Source: Albidovulum litorale (GTDB taxonomy: Bacteria > Pseudomonadota > Alphaproteobacteria > Rhodobacterales > Rhodobacteraceae). Taken from it: a stretch of DNA of 64,000 nt. Positions 1-8,062 of the stretch are shown piece by piece. Within the stretch, counting starts at the first letter, position 1. Each line of letters opens with the position of its first letter. Location of the stretch: positions 62,001 to 126,000 of the forward strand of contig NZ_JAOWKZ010000003.1 of assembly GCF_025751495.1 (NCBI RefSeq), in the 5' to 3' direction. The notes beneath the pieces are model-generated. The model made no database searches and had not been told where the DNA came from. It saw nothing but the letters and a program-made list of their open reading frames with translations. Made by a program: the position numbers and the translations under genes.

Positions 1-138
1 CTCGCGTTCGGTGCGGATGACCTGCGGCCAGGCGTTGAAATAGCCCTGCACCTTCACGGGCGGCAGCTTACGCAGGGTGCGGAACGCCTCCTCGAAGTGA
101 TCGGCGACGTCCTCGGCGGTCCAGATGTGCTCAGCCAT
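1..138 (-). CDS. DUF6362-like phage protein, N-terminal fragment
   Basis: Only the first 46 codons are in the window; the gene runs off the left edge. The readable start is MAEHIWTAEDVADHFEEA, followed by a segment ending GYFNAWPQVIRTERE. This resembles small DUF6362-type proteins of alphaproteobacterial prophages, whose role is not known; the assignment is from memory of the family. The ATG overlaps the end of the upstream small gene by 8 bp, so it continues the minus-strand phage operon. Confidence 0.6.
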   Translation of the reverse strand, partial: MAEHIWTAEDVADHFEEAFRTLRKLPPVKVQGYFNAWPQVIRTERE

Positions 139-328
139 GGCGCAGATCCTCGACCGGGCGCGGACCATAGAGCCGCGTGCCCAGCTGCTCGACGAGCTCG
201 CGCTCGGGCCAGGTCAGGCGCTGATCGTCCACGCTAACGGCCAGCAGGCCCTGTTCGCGCCAACCGTCGCGCTTCACCTCATCAGGCGACCGGCGCTGGC
301 CGCCATAACCCTTGGGGTGGAACCTCAT
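131..328 (-). CDS. Small hypothetical phage protein
   Basis: A 65-residue protein beginning MRFHPKGYGGQRRSPDEVKRD, rich in Arg and charged residues. I do not recognise a domain. It is kept as a gene because its ATG overlaps the stop of the resolvase gene in the ATGA manner and its own stop overlaps the start of the next gene. That is the tight packing seen throughout this module. Basic N-terminus and small size would fit a nucleic-acid-associated accessory protein, but this is inference. Confidence 0.55.
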   Translation of the reverse strand: MRFHPKGYGGQRRSPDEVKRDGWREQGLLAVSVDDQRLTWPERELVEQLGTRLYGPRPVEDLRHG

Positions 329-813
329 GCCGCACCTCCCCGGGCGTCGAGTGCCCAGAGCAGGATGGCGATGGCATCGGCCTCGTTGTCGTCTTCGGGG
401 CCGAAGCCCTTCGCGCGGGCCGCATCGATCATGGCCTGCTTGGGCGCATTGCCCTTGCCGGTAGCGTGGCGCTTGATCGTGCCCACCGGCACGCCCTCGT
501 AAGGGACGCCCCGCAACTCGCCCCAGCTGGTGAGCGAGGCCATCAGCCCGCCATAGACATGGGCCGCATCGGTTCCGGCGTGGCGACGGACCTCCTCGAA
601 CCAGATGGCCGCGACGGGCCCCGACAGGTGGTCCAGTTCGGTCAGCCAGTTGGTGAAACGCAGATAGCGCATGCCACCGCCGTCATAGCGCCCGGGCCGG
701 AAGCTGGCGGTGCCGCTGGTGATCAGCCCGTCGTGGCTGCGCAGCGCCCAGCCGGTGGTGGTGCCGAGATCCAGCGCAAGGATGCAGCGCGGGTTTTCGT
801 TGGATTGGGTCAT
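325..813 (-). CDS. RuvC-like Holliday junction resolvase
   Basis: A 162-residue RNase H-fold nuclease of the RuvC type. The N-terminal strand carries the first metal-binding Asp in ALDLGTTTGWA (about residues 13-23). A second acidic site lies in IWFEEVRRH (about 70-78), and the C-terminal acidic cluster is EDDNEADAIAI (about 140-150). It would resolve branched DNA made during phage replication and recombination. A strong ribosome site (GGAGG) precedes the ATG. It is the first gene after the iteron region, downstream of the primase gene. Phage RuvC-like proteins are shorter and more divergent than the chromosomal enzyme, as here. Confidence 0.75.
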   Translation of the reverse strand: MTQSNENPRCILALDLGTTTGWALRSHDGLITSGTASFRPGRYDGGGMRYLRFTNWLTELDHLSGPVAAIWFEEVRRHAGTDAAHVYGGLMASLTSWGELRGVPYEGVPVGTIKRHATGKGNAPKQAMIDAARAKGFGPEDDNEADAIAILLWALDARGGAA

Positions 814-1203
814 GAGAGACCTCCTCTTCGCGTTTGTGAGCGAGGCGAGCGGGCTGGCCGGTGAAGGCTGCGGTCTCGCCAGGCCCCGAAGGGTGGTCTG
901 GTCAGTTCATGGGCTGGGCAGCTGGGCCGCCCGGCAAATCCTTCAGAACCTTCAGAGGGGCGTCTTGAAGGATTTCTGCCCCTAAGTGGTTGTCCTGTAT
1001 GTGTAATATATAATCTTTCAATTGTTCAATATTTCAATAGGTACCTGTCTCTCTCTTTGAGAATGCGCGTGCACGCGTATAGGGGAAAGGGGTCCTCTTG
1101 AAAGATTGAAGGATTTGAAGGATTCGGTTTTTCCCATTCGTTTCTGTGACTTGTCGGAATTTCGGCTTCAAGGGCCACTTCAGGCGGATTGAAGGATCTC
1201 CGG
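814..1203. other. 390-bp gene-free segment, candidate replication origin
   Basis: No credible gene lies between the resolvase and the primase; short open frames on the minus strand are repeat-derived. The segment contains a family of 9-bp repeats based on TTGAAGGAT and, between them at about 1,000-1,045, a strongly A+T-rich stretch unlike the GC-rich surroundings. Iterons plus an easily melted stretch beside a primase gene is the usual architecture of an iteron origin. This is structural inference only. Confidence 0.45.
938..1197. repeat. TTGAAGGAT iteron family
   Basis: Four exact copies of TTGAAGGAT are at 965-973, 1106-1114, 1115-1123 and 1189-1197. A one-mismatch copy TTGAAAGAT is at 1098-1106, abutting the next copies so that three lie head to tail. 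Inverted copies are at 1013-1021 (ATCTTTCAA) and 938-946 (ATCCTTCAG). The unit length and clustering suggest a protein-binding array, with the module's own replication proteins the obvious candidates. Confidence 0.6.
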
Positions 1204-3477
1204 TCACCCGCCCCACCGCGCCATCCGGTAGACCATGGCCTGCTTGGTCGAGGAGCCACGCATTCCGGTGGTGATGTCGCCGCTCTCGATCAGGGTCAGC
1301 AGGATGTCGTCGCGGTCGCGCGATTTCAGCCATTGGGAGGCACGGGTGATCTCGGACTTGGTGATCCCCTTGGGCCCAGCGGCGCGGACGATCTCCTTCA
1401 GACGCTTCAGATGCGCCTCGGTCTCGGTGTCCGCCACATGGCGCTCGACCGCCTCCATGGTGCGCCGCGCGTAATGGCGCACGAAGCCGATGGCCCAGTC
1501 CGCCGCGGTGATGTCGATCTCGGGGCGCACAGGGTCGCGCCCGACGGCGACGATGAGCGCCAGCTTCAGCGCGTTCTCTCCGATGCGGGCGAGAATGGCG
1601 GTGAAAGCGGTGCCGGCTGCTGCCCGCAGCTCCTCCGTCAGGGCGTCGCTGAGATCGACGAACCTTGCCCTTGCCGCGTCGGACATTGGCACTGTCATCG
1701 GGCTCACGGCGGTGTTCTGATCGGCGGTCTTGCCGGTCAGGTTGCCCTTCACGGCCCCGCCGCCTTTGGCAACCAGCTGGAGCGCTTGGATCAGCGCGGG
1801 CGGCGCTTGCCGGATTCCCACGGCGAGGTTCTCGTCCGGATAGTCGTCATCACTCGGCAAGATCAGAAAGCGCGCAAGCGAGCCGTCGACCACATTCGCG
1901 CCCTGCAGCGCGCCCCAGAAATGCAGCGGCGTCGTGGTGCCATAGACGCAAAGGCAGGGCTGGTTGATGTCGCGCCGCTCATTGGTGCCGTCACGGTTCG
2001 CATATTCTGCCCCGAGGAAGATCCCGCCCGCGGCCGTGAACAGTTCGGTCATGTTGTCGAGGATCTCGGTGATGTGGCGCGGGCTGCGCTTGCGGTCGGC
2101 GGCGGCCGACAGGAACATCCCGAATTCGTCGATCTGGAACAGGATCGCGGGCTGCCGATGAAGCGCAGTCAAGAGCCCCGCGCCGGAGGCGATCTTGTTG
2201 CCGCCGAGATGGTGCGCGAGGCCTGCCTCGAAGAAGACCTCGTTGATGATCTCGCGGGCGTGGTTCTTGCCCGAGCCGCTGTCAGCGATCCCCACGACAT
2301 AGAGGTTCGAGCGCAGGTTGCTGGTCGTGCGATACCGCCGCCCCATCAGCGCGCCGATGGCGCAGAGGCTGGCCCCGAGCGACAGAAGCGGTTGCGGGCG
2401 GCGGGCGGTGGCCAGCATATAGCCGGTCAGATCCCCGACGAGACCATCGGGGATGGTCAGGCTGAAGGCGGGCATTTCCAGGGCGGTGACGCTCGGTGCG
2501 CTCCCTTCCAGCCGGGCCAGCAGATCGGCGGCCGGATGCGGGCCGTTCGGATCGAGGCTGCCATCGAGGCGCAAGGCGGCATCGGGCTGCCAGCCACGTT
2601 CCATGGCGAGGTGGTAGATCGTGCCCGCGCCGATCCGATCGGGCTTGAAGCTCGCCCAGGCGCGGGCCGTGGTCGCGGGCGCATCCTTGGCGGCCTGTGC
2701 CGACCAAGTGACAAAGACCTCGCCGCCCTCATCGCCAAGCGCCCCTTTCAGCGCCATGCCGATGCGCATCCAGCTGTCGTAATCGAGCTCGTCATTCGGC
2801 AGCCAGTCGAGCGCCGACCGGATGGCGGGCAAGGTGCCGATCTGCCCGTGGTTGCGCAGCACGGTGGCCGGTGCTGCCGAGCGCAGCCCACGCTGACGCA
2901 AGGCCTCGGGCAGGATCGCATAGGCTTCGTCGAGAAAGGCGGCCGCCGCTTCCGCCGTGATTTCCGGAAGGTCGCTGATATCGAGATCGGCCAGCCCCTC
3001 CTCGGGCCAGACATAGGGCGCGCCGGTATCGGGGTGGTCGGCATAGGCCAGAAACTGCTGCCCGAGGCAGAGCACCTCGAGCGGATGGCGTTTGATGCCC
3101 CGAAACGGCTCGGCCGTGCGATAGACCAGCATGCGCTTCGGGGCGCGGCCGATGCGCAGCGCGGGCGTGTCACCGAGGCGCGCCCTGGCCAACGCCTCGA
3201 TCTGCAATGCCAGTTCGGCGTCCGCCGCGATATCGATATCGACCGCCGCCACCGCACCGCCGACGATGCCGATGCCGCAATTGGGCCAGGCAGCCCAGGT
3301 TGCGACCTCAACCTCCGTAGTCGGGCGTTCGGCGTGGCGGTTCCATTCCGGGTAATCGACCCAGCCGCCGCGCTGGAACCGGCCGGGCTTCTTGGTTCCC
3401 GGGCCGATCGGCAGGATGGCATAGCCATTGGTGACGAGCCGCGCGCCGAAGCGCGCCATCCAGGAGGTGTCGGCCAT
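1204..3477 (-). CDS. Bifunctional primase-polymerase with helicase-like ATPase domain
   Basis: A 757-residue replication protein. The N-terminal third is an archaeo-eukaryotic type primase-polymerase domain: lead-in GYAILPIGPGTKKPG (about 18-32), then the catalytic acidic pair in AAVDIDI (D80, D82). The C-terminal half has a P-loop, GIADSGSGKNHA, and a DEFG acidic box in the style of DUF3987/DUF927 phage ATPases. Together they would prime and unwind the element's DNA. The start used (MADTSW) shares one base with the stop of the upstream gene (TGATG). A longer open frame extends upstream but overlaps that gene and looks non-coding. The protein ends at the iteron region. Confidence 0.85.
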   Translation of the reverse strand: MADTSWMARFGARLVTNGYAILPIGPGTKKPGRFQRGGWVDYPEWNRHAERPTTEVEVATWAAWPNCGIGIVGGAVAAVDIDIAADAELALQIEALARARLGDTPALRIGRAPKRMLVYRTAEPFRGIKRHPLEVLCLGQQFLAYADHPDTGAPYVWPEEGLADLDISDLPEITAEAAAAFLDEAYAILPEALRQRGLRSAAPATVLRNHGQIGTLPAIRSALDWLPNDELDYDSWMRIGMALKGALGDEGGEVFVTWSAQAAKDAPATTARAWASFKPDRIGAGTIYHLAMERGWQPDAALRLDGSLDPNGPHPAADLLARLEGSAPSVTALEMPAFSLTIPDGLVGDLTGYMLATARRPQPLLSLGASLCAIGALMGRRYRTTSNLRSNLYVVGIADSGSGKNHAREIINEVFFEAGLAHHLGGNKIASGAGLLTALHRQPAILFQIDEFGMFLSAAADRKRSPRHITEILDNMTELFTAAGGIFLGAEYANRDGTNERRDINQPCLCVYGTTTPLHFWGALQGANVVDGSLARFLILPSDDDYPDENLAVGIRQAPPALIQALQLVAKGGGAVKGNLTGKTADQNTAVSPMTVPMSDAARARFVDLSDALTEELRAAAGTAFTAILARIGENALKLALIVAVGRDPVRPEIDITAADWAIGFVRHYARRTMEAVERHVADTETEAHLKRLKEIVRAAGPKGITKSEITRASQWLKSRDRDDILLTLIESGDITTGMRGSSTKQAMVYRMARWGG

Positions 3478-3863
3478 CAGAACGGCACCTCCGGCGCCAT
3501 CGCGTCGAGCCGGTTGCGATCTTTCGCCGCCAGCGCACGCAGATGGTCGCAATAGCCGGTGACGACAGCATCGAGAAACCGGGCCCATTCCTCCTCGGAC
3601 AGGGTCGCGAGGTCGGACTTGCCGATGGCTTCCAGATATTCGCCGCCCATCTGGCCGCCCGTGGCCATGGCCTCGGTCTCATTCGGGGTCGGATCGATCA
3701 TGCCCTTCCTCCCATGGCAGAGGTCCTGACAGTCACCGCTGCAGAGCTGCTTGCGGCTGGCGTCACGCCGCGGGTCGGTGCGGCGGAACCCAGGTTCGAA
3801 CCAGCCAAAGCCGCGAGGTTGCCGGTGGCAGACGGCGCAGAGGCCGGGGTCGGATGGGCGCAT
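3477..3863 (-). CDS. DUF6511-like zinc-finger protein
   Basis: A 128-residue protein. The N-terminus has a four-cysteine finger, CAVCHRQPRGFGWF then CSGDCQDL (about residues 9-48). The C-terminal part is acidic and helical (GGEYLEAIGKSDLATLSEEE onwards). This matches my recollection of DUF6511 proteins in the same phage context; the function is unknown. The first 54 codons overlap the helicase tail by 166 bp in another frame. An internal ATG at 3,701 has a good ribosome site (GGAGG) and forms an ATGA overlap with the helicase stop, so a short 75-residue form starting MIDPTPNE is also possible. The finger argues that the long form is the ancestral protein. Confidence 0.7.
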   Translation of the reverse strand: MRPSDPGLCAVCHRQPRGFGWFEPGFRRTDPRRDASRKQLCSGDCQDLCHGRKGMIDPTPNETEAMATGGQMGGEYLEAIGKSDLATLSEEEWARFLDAVVTGYCDHLRALAAKDRNRLDAMAPEVPF

Positions 3864-5434
3864 GGGGCGAACCTGTAACCGGAGATCTCAAGATAGCGGC
3901 CCGAGGGGCGGACCGAGATGTCGTTGGGGCGCGCAAGTCGGCTCGTCTGCGCGAGGGCCTCGGCCACGCTCAGCGGCACATGGCTGCCGGGCGCGCGCTT
4001 GCGCCACCACTCGGCCGCCTTCTGGCGGGCATAGCCCTGATGCTCGAGGCAGACCCATTCGCTGTAGGTGGCAAGGCCGCAGCTATAGGTCACCTTCAGC
4101 GACGGCCGGCCGCCCGCCTTGTCGTGACGGCTGTAGGAAACGCCAGTGACCGGGAGCCATTGTTGCTTCGGCGAAAGCACTGGCAGCGTGGCGGCCGTAG
4201 GGGCGATCTTCACCTCGCGCGCCGGGAAGACATAGCCGCAATCCGGGCATTCCATTGCCGAGAGCCCGATGGTGCTGTCGCAGTCCGGGCAGACCTTGGT
4301 CGGCGCTTCGCCCCCGCCGCCATCACCGGGGCGTTTGGGGCGTACCAGGTCGATCGGTCCGTGCCGACGGACATTGCCGGCGAAGTCCAGTACCAGGCAG
4401 TTCTCCTTGCCCGGCGCAAGGCGGGTGCCGCGCCCGACCATCTGCACATAGAGCCCGGCCGATTGCGTGGGGCGCAGGAGCGCGATCAGGTCAACCCCCG
4501 GCGCGTTGAAGCCGGTGGTCAGCACGCCCATCGAGGCGAGCGCCCGGATTTCTCCGCGCTTGAAGGCGGCAAGGATCGCATCGCGCTCGTCCTTCGGCGT
4601 GTCACCGAAGATCGTGCGGCAGCTGATGCCCTGGCGGCCGAATTCCTCGGCCACATGGCGCGCATGCTCGACACCCGAGCAGAAGGCCAGCCAGGATTTG
4701 CGGTCGCGGCCATGCTCGATGATCTCGGCGACGACCGCGCGGGTGATGGCGTCCTGATCAACCGCCGCCGCCAGATCGCGCGCGATGAAATCGCCCGCGC
4801 GGGTGCCCACCTTCGAGACGTCGAGCCGGGTCGCGGGCTGCTTCGAGACCAGAGGGCTCAGATAGCCCGCATCGATCAACTCGCGCACCGGGGCCTCATA
4901 GGCGATGTCGGTGAAGAGCGCATTCTGCCCCTCGTGCAACATCCCGCAATCGAGCCGGAATGGTGTGGCGGTCAGCCCGATCACCTTGAGCGCCGGGTTG
5001 ATCGCCTTCAGTGCGTCGAGGAGGCGCCGATACATCGTGCTCGATTTGCCGGGGATCAGATGCGCCTCGTCGATCAGCACCAGATCGGTGTGGCCGATCT
5101 CGGCCGCGCGGCGGTGGATCGACTGGATACCGGCGAAGAGGATCCGCGCCTGTGCCTCGCGCTTGCCGAGGCCCGCCGAATAGATGCCCGAGGGCGCATC
5201 GGGCCAGAGGCCGATCATCTCGGCGTGGTTCTGCGCGATCAATTCGCGGACATGGGTCACGATCAGGATGCGCTGATCGGGCCAGGCCTTCAGCACGCCT
5301 TCGATGAAGGAGGCCATGACGAGCGACTTGCCGCCCGCGGTTGGAATGACCACCAGCGGATTGCCGGTGTGGGTCTGGAAGTAGCCGTAGATCGCGGTGA
5401 TCGCGGCCTGTTGATAGGGGCGCAGGGTCAGCAT
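3698..5434 (-). CDS. SF2 DEAD/DEAH-type helicase with zinc ribbon
   Basis: A 578-residue superfamily 2 helicase. Visible motifs in order: RPYQ near the N-terminus, Walker A PTAGGKS (31-37), DEAH box LIDEAHLI, motif III GLTATPFR, and C-terminal helicase motifs GVLTTGFNAPG and QMVGRGTRL. A zinc ribbon follows (CPDCDSTIG then CPDCGYVFP). Probably DNA remodelling during element replication or recombination. The start MLTLRPYQ overlaps the upstream nuclease by 7 bp; the longer open frame has no family-like sequence. The last roughly 54 residues are Ala/Ser/Pro-rich, low in complexity and overlap the DUF6511-like gene, so the natural terminus may have been near 3,870. Confidence 0.85.
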   Translation of the reverse strand: MLTLRPYQQAAITAIYGYFQTHTGNPLVVIPTAGGKSLVMASFIEGVLKAWPDQRILIVTHVRELIAQNHAEMIGLWPDAPSGIYSAGLGKREAQARILFAGIQSIHRRAAEIGHTDLVLIDEAHLIPGKSSTMYRRLLDALKAINPALKVIGLTATPFRLDCGMLHEGQNALFTDIAYEAPVRELIDAGYLSPLVSKQPATRLDVSKVGTRAGDFIARDLAAAVDQDAITRAVVAEIIEHGRDRKSWLAFCSGVEHARHVAEEFGRQGISCRTIFGDTPKDERDAILAAFKRGEIRALASMGVLTTGFNAPGVDLIALLRPTQSAGLYVQMVGRGTRLAPGKENCLVLDFAGNVRRHGPIDLVRPKRPGDGGGGEAPTKVCPDCDSTIGLSAMECPDCGYVFPAREVKIAPTAATLPVLSPKQQWLPVTGVSYSRHDKAGGRPSLKVTYSCGLATYSEWVCLEHQGYARQKAAEWWRKRAPGSHVPLSVAEALAQTSRLARPNDISVRPSGRYLEISGYRFAPCAHPTPASAPSATGNLAALAGSNLGSAAPTRGVTPAASSSAAVTVRTSAMGGRA

Positions 5435-6375
5435 GGCGCGGCCTCCGGGGAACGGGCGTCGTTGGTCCAGGTCGAGCCATCGGCCATGCGGTAGGTGACG
5501 ACATCGTCGCCCGCATCGATGACTTCGCCCGGGATGAGATCGGGGATGAAGAGATGGCGGCCGCAGGCCGTGCGTTGCTCGGCAGGCACCAGCATCTGGT
5601 CGTGCCGCGCACAGTGCCAACCACCCTCAACGGGCGTCACATGCAGGCAGGACCGGCAGGTCACCGCAGACCCACCGCCGTCATGGCAGGCCGCATGGTG
5701 ATCGCAGAACCGGCATTCGAACCAGGCCGGGTCCTCGCTGATCCGCGCGGGCGGATGCTGGGCGAAGATGATACGCCCGGCCTTTTCCAGCAGGCGCTCG
5801 GCCATGGCGCGATCCGCCTCGATGCGCTCGACATGCAGCGCGTCGGTGTCCTTGCAGACCGCTACGTAGAGGGCGCGCGTGATGCCCGTCAGGTGCATGT
5901 AGATCTGCATCTGCGCGGCGTGCTGGGGCTTGGCCAGAACGACACCCTTGGCGGTCAACTCGTTGAAGCTCTTGACCGAGTGGGTCTTGAACTCCAGCAC
6001 ATGCCAGGTCTTCGGCGCCTCCAGGAGCCCGAGGGCCACGCCGTCGAGCGAGCCGCCGAAATGCCCGCCATGGGCCTCGACCCGGAACTGACGACCGGTC
6101 TCGGGATCGACCTCGAGCACGGTCGCCCCGGTGGCACGCAGGTTGCGCACGAGCCGGTCCTCTTCCAACTGACCCGTCTCGAAGAGGCGCAGCAGGCGGC
6201 CGGAATGGTGCGCGGGCGTGATCCAGCGGAAATCATACCAGAGCGCCCGGGCGCAGGATTTGCCGATGATCGAGGCACCGAGATGGTCGCGGAAACCATC
6301 GCCCTGGCGGGCTTCGTAATCGGCATAGATCGCCGTCAGCGTCGGCGTGGGGGCTTCGGGAAGCTCTGCCATCAC
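5428..6375 (-). CDS. PD-(D/E)XK family exonuclease
   Basis: A 315-residue nuclease of the RecB/Cas4-like or YqaJ-like type. The catalytic core reads GGSLDGVALG (Asp) followed by HVLEFKTHS, the D...ExK arrangement. Later the conserved Gln region is PQHAAQMQIYM. The C-terminus is cysteine-rich (CRFCDHHAAC, CRSC, then further Cys/His), suggesting an iron-sulfur or zinc site. It likely acts as the 5'-3' exonuclease partner of the DUF669 and Sak4-like proteins in phage recombination. It overlaps both neighbours (4 bp and 7 bp), implying translational coupling. Confidence 0.8.
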   Translation of the reverse strand: MMAELPEAPTPTLTAIYADYEARQGDGFRDHLGASIIGKSCARALWYDFRWITPAHHSGRLLRLFETGQLEEDRLVRNLRATGATVLEVDPETGRQFRVEAHGGHFGGSLDGVALGLLEAPKTWHVLEFKTHSVKSFNELTAKGVVLAKPQHAAQMQIYMHLTGITRALYVAVCKDTDALHVERIEADRAMAERLLEKAGRIIFAQHPPARISEDPAWFECRFCDHHAACHDGGGSAVTCRSCLHVTPVEGGWHCARHDQMLVPAEQRTACGRHLFIPDLIPGEVIDAGDDVVTYRMADGSTWTNDARSPEAAPC

Positions 6376-6731
6376 AGACCCTCCCGTTCGGCTCTCGCCT
6401 GGGCCTCGGCCAGAATGCCATCCCAGGTCTCGGGGTCATGGCGTTCGCGCAGGATGCCGATCAGCGCGTCCTTCAGCTTCTCGCGACGACGGTGGCCGGT
6501 CCCTTGGGCCAAGAGTTCCGCCCGCTCGCGGCACAGGTGGCGGAGCGCCGTGCGGGCCCGGTGGAACCAGTCCGGATCGATCGGCTTCTGGCCGCGCTGG
6601 CGGGCCAGATCGGCCGTCGCGATCTGCGTGCGGATCTTGGCGATGGCATCGTCGAGCTCAATCAGCCGCCGCTGGTCTTCGGGCAAGCCGATGCTGGTCG
6701 CAGCCGCGGCTGCGTTGGTCAGTTCAGTCAT
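6372..6731 (-). CDS. Hypothetical coiled-coil phage protein
   Basis: A 119-residue, charged, largely helical protein. A central region (about residues 18-75) could form a coiled coil, and it ends RAEREGL. No domain is recognised. It sits between the DUF669 gene and the nuclease, overlapping the latter by 4 bp, with a ribosome site (GAGGA) before its ATG. Position suggests an accessory role in recombination; that is inference only. Confidence 0.6.
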   Translation of the reverse strand: MTELTNAAAAATSIGLPEDQRRLIELDDAIAKIRTQIATADLARQRGQKPIDPDWFHRARTALRHLCRERAELLAQGTGHRRREKLKDALIGILRERHDPETWDGILAEAQARAEREGL

Positions 6732-6795
6732 GGGAGTATCCTCAGATGGGGGTGCGCGCTGCCCCGTTAGTCAGGGCGCAGGGCAGCGCGGGTGC

Positions 6796-7296
6796 TCAGC
6801 CCTTCTTGTTCCAGGGCGCGGAGGCCATTTTCGGCGGCACCGAAGAGCCGGCCGGATCGGGCGCGGGCTTCGCCGGACGGGCGGCCGGGGCCGAACCTCG
6901 CTCGGGCGGCAGGTAGGCAATCGCGTTGCTCTCGCCGTAGCCGTTCTTCGGCGGGCGGATCTTCACCTGGATCGTCATCGGGATCAGGTGCAGCTCCTCG
7001 CTGTCGCTGACATGCATCCGGCCCGTGGCGTGGCAGATCGCCGAGAGCGTGCGCTGCGCGATTTCCACCGTGGTCGGGTTCGGGTTCACCAGGTTCAGTT
7101 GGTCGAAGATCTTCCGGCCCTTGTGCTCGCCCTCGAGGATGTCGAGCATCAGCCAGAGGAACTGGCCCATGCCGTTCTTGGTGACGCGCATCTCGCTCTC
7201 GACGATCTGGGCGCGGTATTTGCCTGCGGGCAGCAGCTCGTAGGCGGTGGTGGGCTCGACGCTGGTGGCGTCGAAGGACGTGTCGAAACGTGCCAT
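6796..7296 (-). CDS. DUF669 family phage protein
   Basis: A 166-residue protein with the DUF669 pattern: N-terminal MARFDTSFDATSVEPTTAYELLPAGKY-type opening, then beta-rich segments such as GQFLWLMLDILEG and KIFDQLNLVNPN. The C-terminal tail is Pro/Ala-rich and ends WNKKG. DUF669 proteins are commonly encoded next to phage recombination ATPases and are thought to be single-strand DNA-binding-like; that role is family inference. It lies immediately downstream of the Sak4-like gene. A ribosome site (AAGGA) precedes the ATG. Confidence 0.8.
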   Translation of the reverse strand: MARFDTSFDATSVEPTTAYELLPAGKYRAQIVESEMRVTKNGMGQFLWLMLDILEGEHKGRKIFDQLNLVNPNPTTVEIAQRTLSAICHATGRMHVSDSEELHLIPMTIQVKIRPPKNGYGESNAIAYLPPERGSAPAARPAKPAPDPAGSSVPPKMASAPWNKKG

Positions 7297-7315
7297 GGTC
7301 TTGTCCTTGTTCAGT

Positions 7316-8062
7316 TCATTGGGATTGGGGCATGGCCGCGAGGAACTCCGACCACATCAGCGGCAGGGTGTCCGGAAGGCCGTAACGGTTTTTGGCGAGG
7401 AAGGCGGGGCGCTCTTCGGTGTGCATGACGCGCGCACCGGACCCGAGCGCCCGGGTCACCTTCTTGTTGAAGCCGACATCGGATTTCGCGACCGAGATCT
7501 GATAGTTGGCGAAGAGCACCACGTCGGAATGCTCCTGCAGCAGCGCCGAGGCGCGGGTCTGCAGCTTGATCACATAGCGGTCGTAGGGCTCGTGCTCGGG
7601 GCTGTCGAAACGCTTGATGTCGGTATGGGCGATCTGGATGACCACCATGCCCTTGCGGTCACGCAGCGCGTTGAGCCGGTCGAGATATTCGCGCCAGATG
7701 GTCAGCGCCTCGGCATAGCCCTTGCCGAACCCCGGCGCCTCGATCGAGGCCCAGCCGTTGCGCTTGCAGGCCTCGGCCCCGATCAGCGGCTCCAGCCAGT
7801 CGACGCTGTCAACGACGACCGTGCCGAAATCGTGGTCCTCGTTCTGCAGCGCATCAAGCGCCTCGGCCACCTCCTCATAGCTGGTCGCGAGCGGGAAATG
7901 CGGCACCTGCAGCTTGCCCAGGCCATCCTCGGTCATGAGGAAGACGGGCCGGTCGGCATCGGCTGCGAAGGTGGATTTGCCCACCCCGGCCACGCCGTGG
8001 ATCAGGATGCGCGGCGGGGTCAGCACCGAGGTCGTGCGCAGGGACGCGAGCGAAATGGCCAT
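7316..8062 (-). CDS. Sak4-like RecA-fold ATPase
   Basis: A 248-residue P-loop ATPase. Walker A is HGVAGVGKST (about 23-32) and the Walker B-like strand is TVVVDSVDWL (about 85-94). This is the compact RecA-core fold of phage single-strand annealing-associated ATPases (Sak4 / AAA_24 type). It probably acts with the DUF669 protein and the PD-(D/E)XK nuclease as a recombination set. Its ATG shares a base with the stop of the upstream gene, so translation is coupled. Confidence 0.8.
   Translation of the reverse strand: MAISLASLRTTSVLTPPRILIHGVAGVGKSTFAADADRPVFLMTEDGLGKLQVPHFPLATSYEEVAEALDALQNEDHDFGTVVVDSVDWLEPLIGAEACKRNGWASIEAPGFGKGYAEALTIWREYLDRLNALRDRKGMVVIQIAHTDIKRFDSPEHEPYDRYVIKLQTRASALLQEHSDVVLFANYQISVAKSDVGFNKKVTRALGSGARVMHTEERPAFLAKNRYGLPDTLPLMWSEFLAAMPQSQ

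Noticed and set aside
1026-1333. Two minus-strand frames of 77 and 99 codons across the iteron region
   Set aside because: Their sequence is the repeat read in two frames (recurring Asn-Pro-Ser or Leu-Gln-Ile), with no ribosome site and overlap with the primase end.
1189-7428. Very long plus-strand open frames opposite the phage replication genes (for example 1,189-3,555 and 3,854-5,494)
   Set aside because: They are antisense shadows caused by high GC; they show no domain motifs while the minus-strand frames carry clear helicase, nuclease and primase motifs.
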